This document shows positions 23,374-30,961 of a stretch of DNA of 47,060 bases, piece by piece. Origin of the DNA: an uncultured Litorivicinus sp. (GTDB lineage: Bacteria > Pseudomonadota > Gammaproteobacteria > Pseudomonadales > Litorivicinaceae); contig CACECO010000011.1 in assembly GCA_902558075.1 (NCBI GenBank), positions 1 through 47,060 on the forward strand, given 5' to 3'. The position numbers and the translations under genes were made by a program. The notes under the pieces were generated by a model. It was not told the DNA's origin. It saw nothing but the letters and a program-made list of their open reading frames with translations, and made no database searches. The first letter of the stretch is position 1, and each line of letters opens with the position of its first letter.

Positions 23374-23445
23374 CTTGCACATCTTGCAAGACCCTTGATA
23401 GGCCTTTATTTCAATCGATTGAGTCGAGAATACAAATAATTGTAT
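23374..23445. promoter_or_regulatory. Cluster of three palindromes in the yccA / yqhA-like gap
   Basis: Within the 187-bp divergent gap lie CTTGCA-N5-TGCAAG (23374-23390), a perfect 12-bp palindrome TCAATCGATTGA (23411-23422) and ATACAA-ATAA-TTGTAT (23430-23445). They could be operators for the divergent genes or mRNA stems. I cannot name a regulator. Confidence 0.3.
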
Positions 23446-23485
23446 CCATTTGTGCGAGACCCTTTTGTTTGATAACTGAATAGAA

Positions 23486-24124
23486 ATGAAAATACTGATA
23501 GATGCGATCGCTCTGTTAAAAAATCCCCCTAAGCTCTACGTCCAGAGGTATCTCATGAAAGATTGTTCTCAGATCGCGGCGCTGTTGGAGAAAGGAATCT
23601 CGATATTTTTTCGTTTATTCGGGGCCACCAAGATCATGTTGATGGCGGGCCTCGTGTTTGTTTTGCTGTCACAAATTGGTCTTTTTGTGAAATCGTCAGT
23701 TGCTGTCGATTTGATTTTCGATTCAGCAGGCCCGCTTGAAGCCATCTTTATTCTTTTATCGAAACTTATTGATCTAGCATTGATCGCAGTCTTCATTACG
23801 ATCATCGCATTATCCTCTTATATTAGCTTCGTTGATGATATCGATCTTTAGACAATGGATTCGGAAGCGTTGCTCGAAATTCAGAAGTTTGGCATGATAC
23901 ATCCACACCAACTGTAGGGTAAGCTCATATCAGCGGTGGTCGGTTTGTCTTCCATTGCGTTACTTGGCACAGCATTAAAGATTGCAGAGGCCTACAAGAA
24001 CAGATTCGGGATACAGACGTTTCCACTAGAGATTAAGATTACTGCAAGTATTCACGTATTGTTCTTAGCGACAAGCCTCACCATGGCGTTCATGGAGTGG
24101 ACTGATATTAAGGTGAGAGCGTGA
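23486..24124 (+). pseudogene. YqhA (UPF0114)-like membrane protein gene with two in-frame amber codons
   Basis: One frame from ATG 23486 to TGA 24122-24124 (213 codons) is interrupted by TAG at 23849-23851 and 23915-23917, with no frameshift. The first part contains a hydrophobic segment (IMLMAGLVFVLLSQIG) and IDLALIAVFITIIALSSYISFVDDID, close to the UPF0114 pattern of a D-x-x-L helix then GYxxFV-xx-DI. After the second stop, GKLISAVVGLSSIALL and a final IHVLFLATSLTMAF helix match the family's C-terminal half. A GTG at 23936 could restart translation but would make only the C-terminal part. Inferred as inactivated; a truncated 121-aa product is the alternative. Confidence 0.6.
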
Positions 24125-24125
24125 T

Positions 24126-24551
24126 CTATAGAGACTCGACGTAGGCGCCAATGTTTGCCATGTCGTCAGCACTTAACGCAGCGGACTGTCCCCACATCAG
24201 CGCACTCTGAGCGCCTCTGGTCTCACCATTTTTGTACTGCGTGAGCATCGATATGATCGCGTCTTTGGTTGCTCCCTGAAGCTTTGGTCCAACACCGCCT
24301 TCACCGTTCAAGCCATGGCAACCAGCGCAGGCTACGTAGATTTTCTTGCCGAGATCAGCGGGGTTTGCCGCCGCCAACATTTCCGCTTCAGCTTCACGAC
24401 GTTTAGCATCTTCAACTTTATAAGCTTCATAACATTCACCCACACACATTCCGACTGGTGGGTGATCGGTTTCCCACGATATAGAGCGTGCGCCTGCGAG
24501 AAGCACTGCGGCTCCGAGAAAGATGGGAACGATTATTTTCGCGTTGCTCAC
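24126..24551 (-). CDS. Small c-type cytochrome (c5-like), membrane-anchored or exported
   Basis: 141 aa starting at GTG 24551, with AAGGAG seven bases upstream; the longer frame to 24608 lacks such a site. An N-terminal hydrophobic helix (residues 4-22) directs export. A CVGEC pair (residues 36-40) precedes the haem-binding CAGCH at 75-79, with a likely axial Met119 in LMWGQS and the class I cytochrome GxxGVGPKLQG loop. A periplasmic electron carrier; the partner is unknown. It ends one base from the broken yqhA-like gene, tail-to-tail. Confidence 0.85.
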   Translation of the reverse strand: MSNAKIIVPIFLGAAVLLAGARSISWETDHPPVGMCVGECYEAYKVEDAKRREAEAEMLAAANPADLGKKIYVACAGCHGLNGEGGVGPKLQGATKDAIISMLTQYKNGETRGAQSALMWGQSAALSADDMANIGAYVESL

Positions 24552-24652
24552 AATTAACTCCTTTTTTGTGATCCCGATTAAAAGTGGTCCAATGATAAAG
24601 CCTTTCATGCGTGCGTCAAACGTCAGTTCGACTTATTTGCGGGATTCAACTA

Positions 24653-24681
24653 TTGAATCCATGTTCTGAATCACCTACCAT
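24653..24681 (+). promoter_or_regulatory. Candidate sigma70 promoter of tRNA-Ser
   Basis: TTGAAT (24653-24658), a 17-base spacer and TACCAT (24676-24681), each matching consensus at four of six positions. A GC-rich discriminator (GCGCC) follows and the tRNA starts 26 bases later, as expected for a stable-RNA promoter. Confidence 0.4.
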
Positions 24682-24707
24682 GCGCCTCCATCGTGGTCGC
24701 GATATTC

Positions 24708-24798
24708 GGAGAGGTGGCAGAGCGGTTGAATGCACCGGTCTTGAAAACCGGCATAGGTTAATAGCCTATCCAGGGTTCGAATCCCTGCCTCTCCGCCA
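24708..24798 (+). tRNA. tRNA-Ser (anticodon UGA)
   Basis: A 91-nt class II tRNA. The acceptor strands GGAGAGG and CCTCTCC pair; the anticodon stem CCGGT/ACCGG flanks the loop CTTGAAA with anticodon TGA. A long variable arm follows, then the T-loop GGTTCGAATCC, discriminator G and an encoded CCA at 24796-24798. It reads UCA/UCG codons. Its 3' end is repeated 19.4 kb downstream, consistent with use as an integration site that left the tRNA intact. Confidence 0.97.
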
Positions 24799-24804
24799 CT
24801 TATT
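24785..24804 (+). repeat. Candidate attL: 20 bp at the tRNA-Ser 3' end
   Basis: These 20 bases (starting CTGCCTC, including the CCA end and six bases beyond) recur at 44213-44232 with 18 of 20 identical and in the same orientation. That is the expected signature of tRNA-targeted integration by a tyrosine recombinase. No recombinase gene is recognisable between the copies. Confidence 0.5.
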
Positions 24805-25211
24805 TCGCTCAATTCTCTGATATCAAAAGCATTTCTTCTCCATTTAATTTGATCAATCAATAATTTGTACCACATCTTGTACCGTTTAAGCTGTTGCTAG
24901 CTGTAAGCATTCAAATGGTTTTGTTCGTAAGAGGGAGGCATGGGCCAGTGGGGGTATGCCTGATATGTGTATATCTGCTCTGCAACATACCTGATTTTTT
25001 CAATTAGTCACTTTAAGATCCTTCTGTCAGCGGCAAATGATGTCGACAACAAGGTCTGTAAATCGTCGTGAAGGCCTTTTTCGATAGTATCTATGTACCC
25101 TTTTGAGGCAAGGAAATACCTGAGTAGCCTAGATGGGTGTTTACCCACATAGATACTATTCAAATTAACCCGTAAGTTTTTTAATGTTTCCACAAGTATT
25201 AAACTGCAGCC
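24805..25211. other. Non-coding left end of the island
   Basis: About 400 bp with no supported gene. It contains two TGTACC hexamers in direct repeat near 24866-24886, AT-rich sequence, and repeat copy A (25059-25166). An open frame on the minus strand crosses copy A, but the corresponding frame in copy B is full of non-conservative changes and ends in a stop, so I do not call it a gene. Confidence 0.5.
25059..25166 (+). repeat. 108-bp imperfect direct repeat, copy A
   Basis: Aligns without gaps to 27118-27225 with about 14 mismatches (hand count, ~87% identity). It contains a perfect 13-bp inverted repeat, ATAGTATCTATGT at 25084-25096 and its complement at 25147-25159, and inside it a small hairpin TGGGT-GTTT-ACCCA. 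The two copies bracket the M48/DUF2905 module. Confidence 0.85.
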
Positions 25212-25226
25212 ATGGTTCGTGGATCA

Positions 25227-26585
25227 ATGAAGATCAGTTTTGATATGAAGAACGTTTTTACGACATCGATCAAAATCTGTTTGATTGTCTTTGTCACTCT
25301 TCTACTCGTTGGTTGTGGTGAAACAATCAAGACCGCAGTGAAAAAGAGTGACGAGTTCATTTACGAAAACGCCGACAAAGTTGCCCGTAAAGATGAAGTC
25401 ACGGGTAAGCGAGAGTTCAACCTGACCTCTGTTGAGGGTGAACTTAAACTTGGCAAACAAATATTTGACCAAATCGTTGCCCAATACGAGGGAAAAGTTC
25501 TTCCAAAAGATGACCCTCGATACATTCGTGTTGAAGCAATCTTTCAGCGAGTGATTGCTGCTTCACACTTCCGTGATGCGGACACACCAGAACTTGCTGT
25601 GATAGATGACCCGATGTGGAACGCATATGCGACCACGGGTGGAAGAACCATCTTTTTTACAGGATTAGTGGATAGTTCTACTGACGATGAAATTGCTGTG
25701 GTGGTAGGCCACGAACTTGCTCACTCTTCGCTCTCGCACATCACTGAATCGCAATGGCAATCACGTTTGAAGGCGGCGGTAAACAGTAAAGGTGTGCAAA
25801 CGGGATTTACAGAGAGTCTCAGCGTAGTGGACGAGAGAGAAGCAGATGAAATCGGTTTGCTTTACTCAACACTTGCAGGCTATGACCCAATTGCTGCGGC
25901 AGGAATATGGGCAAAGAAAGCACAAGAACAAGGTTCAGTTTACAACTATTTTTCCACACATCCTGCCAACGACGAGCGAGCAAAAGCAAATGCAGTAACT
26001 GCATCAAAGCTCAGCGAACATTATGTTGCTGGGCAGGTTAATCCAGACGCAGAAAAATTGCTCATTTGTAACAACATCTACTGCCGATCGGATAAAGATG
26101 AACTTAAAGGCGGTGAAGGTGGTGGGTATTTGGCACTACTGGAAGTCACCATCAACACAGCACTGAAAAATGCGGAAGCAAAGCGAGAGCGGGAAAAACA
26201 AGAAGCACGGATAAGAGAGCAACAGGCAAAAGACCTCAAAGCACTTGAGGAGCAACCACCAACTATAGATTGGCATTCCTCTTGGACATACAAATATCAG
26301 GGTTACTTCCAAAGATTTGGAACACAGGATAGTGGTGTGTCATTTGCACTTACGAGTGATGCACGAGCAGGCAACTATTATTTTGTGAAGGATGGGCAAA
26401 TCCAAAAGGGTGAAATGCGATTTGTGGGACGAGACCAATCAGGAAAGTGGTTGATTTATGACGTAACCGATCCGTTTGGTTCTGGGCGAATAAGTTTTGA
26501 GGATATGGGTAGCCAAGTTAGTGGAGCAATATGTTTCCCACCTGATTTCAAGCAGTGTGGTGGGTTCAAAGGAGCAAGACAATGA
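25227..26585 (+). CDS. M48 family metalloprotease, lipoprotein
   Basis: About 452 aa. A hydrophobic N-terminal segment ends in the lipobox LLVGC, so the mature protein is probably lipid-anchored facing the periplasm. The zinc site GHELAH (HExxH) is at about residues 160-165 and the third ligand glutamate lies in DEREADEIGL some 40 residues later, followed by GYDPIAAAGIW and the FSTHPANDERAKA block typical of BepA/YggG-type M48 peptidases. A charged KREREKQEARIREQQ helix leads to a ~120-residue C-terminal domain with no recognised family. ATG 25227 is chosen; 25212 and 25245 are alternatives. BepA-like proteins act in outer-membrane protein quality control; role here inferred. First gene of the repeat-bracketed module. 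Confidence 0.85.
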   Translation: MKISFDMKNVFTTSIKICLIVFVTLLLVGCGETIKTAVKKSDEFIYENADKVARKDEVTGKREFNLTSVEGELKLGKQIFDQIVAQYEGKVLPKDDPRYIRVEAIFQRVIAASHFRDADTPELAVIDDPMWNAYATTGGRTIFFTGLVDSSTDDEIAVVVGHELAHSSLSHITESQWQSRLKAAVNSKGVQTGFTESLSVVDEREADEIGLLYSTLAGYDPIAAAGIWAKKAQEQGSVYNYFSTHPANDERAKANAVTASKLSEHYVAGQVNPDAEKLLICNNIYCRSDKDELKGGEGGGYLALLEVTINTALKNAEAKREREKQEARIREQQAKDLKALEEQPPTIDWHSSWTYKYQGYFQRFGTQDSGVSFALTSDARAGNYYFVKDGQIQKGEMRFVGRDQSGKWLIYDVTDPFGSGRISFEDMGSQVSGAICFPPDFKQCGGFKGARQ

Positions 26586-26851
26586 GACGATTATTGATTG
26601 GTTTAGGTTTGGTGATAATGGCATCCAGTGCGACTGCGGAGAGTTTGCAATACATCTGTGAGAAGACACGGATTGACGCAATCAAAATCCATAATGCAAT
26701 GGATGCACTGGAACAGCAGATATAACAGCAAAAGTCACAAGGTCAAAATACACAGCGAGCAGAGCAGGGATTGAGGGAACTTGCACAGTATCTGTTGGTC
26801 AACACGCAGATGTACAGCGACCTTTCTTGTTACGAAAGAGGGGTGAAGTAA
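26582..26851 (+). pseudogene. Small exported protein gene interrupted by one in-frame TAA
   Basis: ATG 26582 overlaps the M48 stop (ATGA). The frame gives a clear signal peptide (MRRLLIGLGLVIMASSATAE) and 47 codons, then TAA at 26723-26725, then 41 more codons in frame (QQKSQGQNTQRAEQGLREL to YERGVK) ending at TAA 26851. The two halves read as one protein, with a helical, Gln-rich centre and cysteines near both ends (YICEK, LSCYE). One base change (for example from CAA) would restore an 89-aa protein. No family recognised. Programmed termination giving a 47-aa product cannot be excluded. Confidence 0.6.
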
Positions 26852-26854
26852 CGG

Positions 26855-27052
26855 GTGCAGAACCTTCTCATTGGTGCAGGGGTAGTTTTGGTAGTCGCAG
26901 GATTGCTCTACCCCTACTTGAAGCAACTACCCTTCGGCAGATTGCCCGGTGACATTGCCTTCAAGTCAGGTGACACATCGTTCTTCTTTCCGATTGTCAC
27001 CTGTATCGTAATCAGTGTTGTTCTGTCACTCGTTCTCAATCTATTCAGATGA
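26855..27052 (+). CDS. DUF2905 small membrane protein
   Basis: A 65-aa protein with GTG start at 26855, three bases after the previous gene. Two hydrophobic helices flank the hallmark loop LPFGRLPGDI and FFFPIVTCIVIS, the defining pattern of DUF2905. Function unknown; these proteins are widespread two-helix inner-membrane proteins. Last gene of the M48 module. Confidence 0.85.
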   Translation: MQNLLIGAGVVLVVAGLLYPYLKQLPFGRLPGDIAFKSGDTSFFFPIVTCIVISVVLSLVLNLFR

Positions 27053-27055
27053 TGA

Positions 27056-27396
27056 GATTGTTATCTACTTGCTGCTTCGTCGAGCTATTGGTTCTTGACC
27101 AACCTAAACAGGGCCTATAAATCGCCGTGAAGGCTTTTTTCGATAGTATTTATGTGCCCTTTTAGGGTAAGAGAATGCCTGAGTGGCCTAGAGGGGTGTT
27201 TACCCAGATAGATACTATTGAAATTCTAGGTGTCCTAATGACATTCCCCGTTCATAAGTGTACGTTCTGAATAAATAGAAGGGATTGTCCGCCCAAGCAT
27301 TTAGCTCTTTAGGGCAGCTCAAAAGCTTGAACATCTGATAGTTATTGCAAGCTAATTGAATACGTTCTGACTTATAGGCATCAGGACAGAATAAAT
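27056..27396. other. Intergenic gap holding repeat copy B and the Sel1 gene leader
   Basis: Apart from repeat copy B (27118-27225), this 341-bp gap shows no supported gene; a 65-codon minus-strand frame (27215-27412) has no recognisable family. The stretch before 27397 should contain the promoter of the Sel1-repeat gene. Confidence 0.45.
27118..27225 (+). repeat. 108-bp imperfect direct repeat, copy B
   Basis: Second copy of the element at 25059-25166, same orientation and length. Its internal inverted repeat has drifted to about 11 of 13 pairs, while the GGGT-GTTT-ACCC hairpin is kept. Confidence 0.85.
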
Positions 27397-28407
27397 ATGA
27401 AAACCTACGCACCTAGGTTAAGCGTTGCTTTATTATTTGCGATATTGATGTCCGGCGTAGCTTTAGCCTCGTCTCACGCTCGCATCATCACCCCTGCCGA
27501 AGGTGACGATTTTCTTTTACAAGGTTCTCGCTACCACTACCATCAAGGGGAATACGATTTATCACTGAAATATGCAAAGACTGTTGCTGAAACGAGTAAC
27601 AACGGAGAAGCAGCTGTTTTTGTCGGTTGGCACTATGAGAATGGCTTGGGGGTTGAGCGTGACTTCAGAGAGGCTGCTAAATGGTATGAGCTAGGTGTAA
27701 AAAGAGGGAATATCGTTAGCCTGGTTCACTTAGGTAGCCTTTGGACCACAGGCAAAGGTGTCCCTAGAGTCGACCACGAAAAAGCGTTGGGGTTATACAA
27801 AGCAGCTGCTGATCAAGGGAACGATCTTGGAATGTTGAATTACGGTCGTGCGCTGATGGAGGGTAGGGGTACTCCAGAAAATCTTCCAGAAGCCATTTCC
27901 TATTTTAGGCAAGCTTCCGATTTGGGAAACCTCACAGCAAAAGCAAATCTAGCTATATTTTACCTAGTTGAAATCCCCGGTTCTGGAGTGTCAGTGTCTA
28001 TTCCCAAAGGACTAGGGCTTCTGGAAGATGCTTCAAGAGGAGGAGATTTGACTGCCAAGGGCACGTTAGCTTCTTTGTATCTGGGTGGTAAGGTCGTGCC
28101 AAAAAATGCTTCAAAAGCGAAATCGCTATTCACAGAAGCTGCAAATGGCGGATTACCGGAAGGTTTTGCTGGTCTTGGGTATATGTATTTAGAAGGTGAC
28201 GGCGTATCAAAAAATTTATCAAAAGGCGCAACACTTTTATTTATAGCTGGAGAACTTAAGCCCGCAACCCTAGCTAATCAGGAAGCAGTAAAAAAGTATC
28301 TCGATCAACTGGATGCCTCTGAAAAAGATAAGGCTGTGCAGAGAGCTAAAAGATGTGTGGCGACGAGCTTCAAAAAGTGCAATTGCGGATTCAACAAATG
28401 TTTTTAA
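27397..28407 (+). CDS. Exported Sel1-like repeat protein
   Basis: 336 aa with a signal peptide (ALLFAILMSGVALASS). From residue ~65 about six Sel1-type repeats follow, each near 36 residues with the A-x-x-x-Y/W-x-x-G-x-G-V-x-x-D/N pattern: GWHYENGLGVERDFREAAKW, SLWTTGKGVPRVDHEKALGL, NYGRALMEGRGTPENLPEAI, SLYLGGKVVPKNASKAKSLF and GYMYLEGDGVSKNLSKGATL. The last 20 residues are unusually cysteine-rich (four Cys, ending CNCGFNKCF). Such periplasmic repeat proteins usually mediate protein-protein contacts. Its end overlaps the next small gene by 10 bp. Confidence 0.85.
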   Translation: MKTYAPRLSVALLFAILMSGVALASSHARIITPAEGDDFLLQGSRYHYHQGEYDLSLKYAKTVAETSNNGEAAVFVGWHYENGLGVERDFREAAKWYELGVKRGNIVSLVHLGSLWTTGKGVPRVDHEKALGLYKAAADQGNDLGMLNYGRALMEGRGTPENLPEAISYFRQASDLGNLTAKANLAIFYLVEIPGSGVSVSIPKGLGLLEDASRGGDLTAKGTLASLYLGGKVVPKNASKAKSLFTEAANGGLPEGFAGLGYMYLEGDGVSKNLSKGATLLFIAGELKPATLANQEAVKKYLDQLDASEKDKAVQRAKRCVATSFKKCNCGFNKCF

Positions 28408-28652
28408 GACAGTGGTTGCGGAATTTGAGGAGATATTGCTGGGTCGGTCTGCTTCTAATATCCAGTGGCTCTTTTGCAAAGGAGATCAATTGCTCAGCAG
28501 ACCAAGGTGAGAACTCAAAAGGATGGATTCCTAGTCAATTCATATTAGACATCGCAGACGGAACTTATTATCTGTCTTGTTGGATGACCATGGCAAAGAT
28601 TGATCAGATGAAATCTAAGAAAGTGATCTTCCAAAATCTGAATTTAGATTGA
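28398..28652 (+). CDS. Small exported hypothetical protein
   Basis: 84 aa from ATG 28398, overlapping the Sel1 gene. The N-terminus is basic (MFLRQWLRNLRRY) then hydrophobic (CWVGLLLISSGSFA) with cleavage before KEINC. The mature part is about 55 residues, with two cysteines and the phrase GWIPSQFILDIADG. No strong ribosome site is visible, so translation may depend on coupling. The frame closes abruptly and the next frame continues for 20 codons after 28652, so it may be a truncated version of a longer protein. Family unknown. Confidence 0.5.
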   Translation: MFLRQWLRNLRRYCWVGLLLISSGSFAKEINCSADQGENSKGWIPSQFILDIADGTYYLSCWMTMAKIDQMKSKKVIFQNLNLD

Positions 28653-28698
28653 GCTGGACCACAGGGATAACTGATGGAACTTTTATCATCTTCTTAAT

Positions 28699-30078
28699 TT
28701 AGTTTGTCTTCTCTAAAGCATTGAATAAGTCTTCAGGCTTTAGTTCTGTAAGCAATGATGGAGTCTTTGTTGATCGGATTCTCAACGCTTGGGTTTCCAC
28801 TGTCCGCTCAAATAGGTTTCGGATGTCCCTGCCATTTGCAAAGTTATCTTTCTTCCCAGCCATCAAATCATTAATGACTTCCTGAGAAATCAGCTTGAGC
28901 TCCTGTGTTAGCCCAAACTTATAGTCCGTGCATAGGGCTAAAAATATCGTATGTAATTCTTCTAACGAGTAATCTTCAAACAGCAATGTTGTTTTAAATC
29001 GAGACTCTAATCCGGGATTACTTCGTACAAATATGCTCATCAGATCCGGATAACCCGCCACTATAACAACAAGCCGATTCCGATTATCTTCCATCAGCTT
29101 CAACAGAGTATCGATAGCCTCTGCACCAAAAATATCACCTGAATCTCGCGGAGTAAGTGAATAAGCTTCGTCGATAAATAAGACCCCATCCAATGCTCTA
29201 TTCACGACATCTGTCACCTTGGGAGCAGTTTGACCTAGGTATTCACCGATGAGATCGCCACGGCTCACCTCAATAAAATGACCACTGCGTAACAATCCAA
29301 GAGCGTGATACACCTCGCCAACAATTCTTGCCACTGTGGTTTTGGCTGTTCCGGGATTTCCTGAGAACACGAGATGGAATGTTGGGCGATTAACGGGAAG
29401 TCCTTGGCGAGTTCGCATCGACCGGACTTCAGTCAATGCAATGAGAGATCGAATTTCGTCTTTGATATTTTTGAGCCCCACAAGACCGTCTAACTTCTTG
29501 AGAGCGCGATTCAGCTTCCGTTTATCTAAATAAGGCAGATCCACAGGGACAGACATGGGAGACTCTGATGCTGTCTTGGAGTTCGCCATTCGACGCTTTC
29601 GGTTAGCAAACTTGGACCTCTGATCAGCTAAGTCAGCTTCCATCCTCTCCAGTCGAGCAAGTTGATAGTTGTCATAGTGACCAAAACTAACCAATTTCCC
29701 TCTTACGGCATTTACAGAAGTTCCCATCGCGATCGCTAAGGCTTCCAATGACTCACCTTTTTCAGCGAGAGCCAACAGTTTCTCTGTTCGCGTTTTAGTC
29801 CAACGCTCCGTTTCTTCAACCGGTTCAATTGAAGATCCATTCGTACTTTGAGATTCAGCAGTGGTTTTTGGCGGATCAAAAATACAATCAATAACGTTAG
29901 CTACAAACCATGCAAAGCCAATGATTAGGGCTATACCCCAATAAAATATTGGATTCGCTAGGTCAGTATTGGCAATGAAGTAGAGAACTCCGTGTGCCGA
30001 ACCGTAAAAAAGGGTAAGGATAAAAATGGCTTTGACTATAAAAATGGCTCTCTCCTTACCCCATAGGGCTGTCGTCAT
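28699..30078 (-). CDS. Membrane-anchored CbxX/CfqX-type AAA+ ATPase
   Basis: 459 aa. Two transmembrane helices (residues ~12-35 and ~45-66) are followed by a helix-turn-helix-like segment (residues 92-135, [18 protein letters not shown]...[12 protein letters not shown]) and an AAA+ domain of the CbxX/SpoVK/EccA type. Walker A is GNPGTAKTT (240-248; Ala replaces the usual Gly before Lys), Walker [10 protein letters not shown] (299-307), and SRFKTT supplies the likely arginine finger. CbbX-type ATPases remodel or activate other proteins; the substrate here is unknown. It overlaps the preceding 153-aa gene by 23 bp and is probably co-expressed with it. Confidence 0.85.
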   Translation of the reverse strand: MTTALWGKERAIFIVKAIFILTLFYGSAHGVLYFIANTDLANPIFYWGIALIIGFAWFVANVIDCIFDPPKTTAESQSTNGSSIEPVEETERWTKTRTEKLLALAEKGESLEALAIAMGTSVNAVRGKLVSFGHYDNYQLARLERMEADLADQRSKFANRKRRMANSKTASESPMSVPVDLPYLDKRKLNRALKKLDGLVGLKNIKDEIRSLIALTEVRSMRTRQGLPVNRPTFHLVFSGNPGTAKTTVARIVGEVYHALGLLRSGHFIEVSRGDLIGEYLGQTAPKVTDVVNRALDGVLFIDEAYSLTPRDSGDIFGAEAIDTLLKLMEDNRNRLVVIVAGYPDLMSIFVRSNPGLESRFKTTLLFEDYSLEELHTIFLALCTDYKFGLTQELKLISQEVINDLMAGKKDNFANGRDIRNLFERTVETQALRIRSTKTPSLLTELKPEDLFNALEKTN

Positions 30079-30517
30079 TACAGCGGAGACTTAAGTGTGT
30101 AGCGCCATCCCATGATTCGTTGGAGAAACTGTCAAACGGAAAAGTCACATAATAAATCGTCGTTTCATTAGCTTCGACTAGCAATGCGACGAAAAGTTTC
30201 TCTCTCGCATTTTTAAAATAAAGACCTCGTTGATCTCCATAAAATTCTTCAAATAAATATTCTGCTTGCTTAAAGAAAGGTAGTTGCGACTCAACGGCGA
30301 ACCCTAAGTTTTTCCTATACACGCTGATAGTGACGAGCTTTTCTAGCTGCTCTAATTCGATCTTGGTCAGATTCTGGGCAAGACCAGTACCTATATCTTT
30401 GCGAATACCCTCGCACACTACTTTGAATTCAGAAGGGCCAGCCCACAAAAGTGCTGAACCTGTGAAAAACCAGATACAGGCGAATGGAATTTGTAGTTGC
30501 TTCAACAGCTCGTTCAT
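30056..30517 (-). CDS. Exported hypothetical protein upstream of AAA+ ATPase
   Basis: 153 aa; hydrophobic N-terminus ([18 protein letters not shown]) looks like a signal peptide with cleavage after AWA-type residues. The mature part contains one cysteine early (VVCEGI) and one late (LSLRCNDD), possibly a disulfide, and a region rich in Phe/Tyr. I recognise no family. It overlaps the AAA+ gene start by 23 bp on the same strand, so a functional pairing across the inner membrane is a reasonable inference. Confidence 0.65.
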   Translation of the reverse strand: MNELLKQLQIPFACIWFFTGSALLWAGPSEFKVVCEGIRKDIGTGLAQNLTKIELEQLEKLVTISVYRKNLGFAVESQLPFFKQAEYLFEEFYGDQRGLYFKNAREKLFVALLVEANETTIYYVTFPFDSFSNESWDGATHLSLRCNDDSPMG

Positions 30518-30575
30518 CAGCTATTGAATCTACACGACTTCTTGAACTTTTTTCCGACAGTTTGCTCTAACTATT

Positions 30576-30842
30576 ATGAGAGGTGTTTTTGTATCTACGC
30601 TTGCTTTCTCCCTGACAATGTCAGTTGCCGCACTGTTGACTCCATCTAAACCAATTCCAGCGGAACCATGGTTAACAGACAATTTTGACAGGCTTGTTAC
30701 CTTCAAAATGTGTGGAGACTATTGGGCATGGGAGTCTGTTCCACCGCGGATGCCTGAATCTAGTCGTACTGAAGAACAATGCGGTGTTATTCCTATTCCG
30801 AATCTCAAGTTGCCGACTAAACCGAGTACGTTGACGCACTAG
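30576..30842 (+). CDS. Small exported hypothetical protein
   Basis: 88 aa with a signal-peptide-like start (MRGVFVSTLAFSLTMSVAALL) and a Pro-rich mature part with two cysteines (KMCGDYW, EQCGVIP). It stands alone on the plus strand between two minus-strand groups, divergent from the 153-aa gene by 58 bp. No family recognised and no strong ribosome site; real but unproven. Confidence 0.4.
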   Translation: MRGVFVSTLAFSLTMSVAALLTPSKPIPAEPWLTDNFDRLVTFKMCGDYWAWESVPPRMPESSRTEEQCGVIPIPNLKLPTKPSTLTH

Positions 30843-30961
30843 TTATGTTCCAGTAATGGCTGAGTTTCGGAGTGAGTATTGATCCCTGTGTTTGATTAGA
30901 CATGACGTAATTTTGCCCACGGGCCAATCAGCGTAATCCGAATGATTTTTGGAACAGGAAG

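Noticed and set aside
25008-25193. 61-codon minus-strand frame crossing repeat copy A
   Set aside because: The same frame in copy B differs at many residues by non-conservative changes and ends in a stop, so there is no sign of protein-level selection; treated as a structured repeat.
25059-27225. Integron attC sites
   Set aside because: The repeats are the right size and contain inverted repeats, but I could not find matching RYYYAAC and GTTRRRY core boxes at the ends, and no integrase is present.
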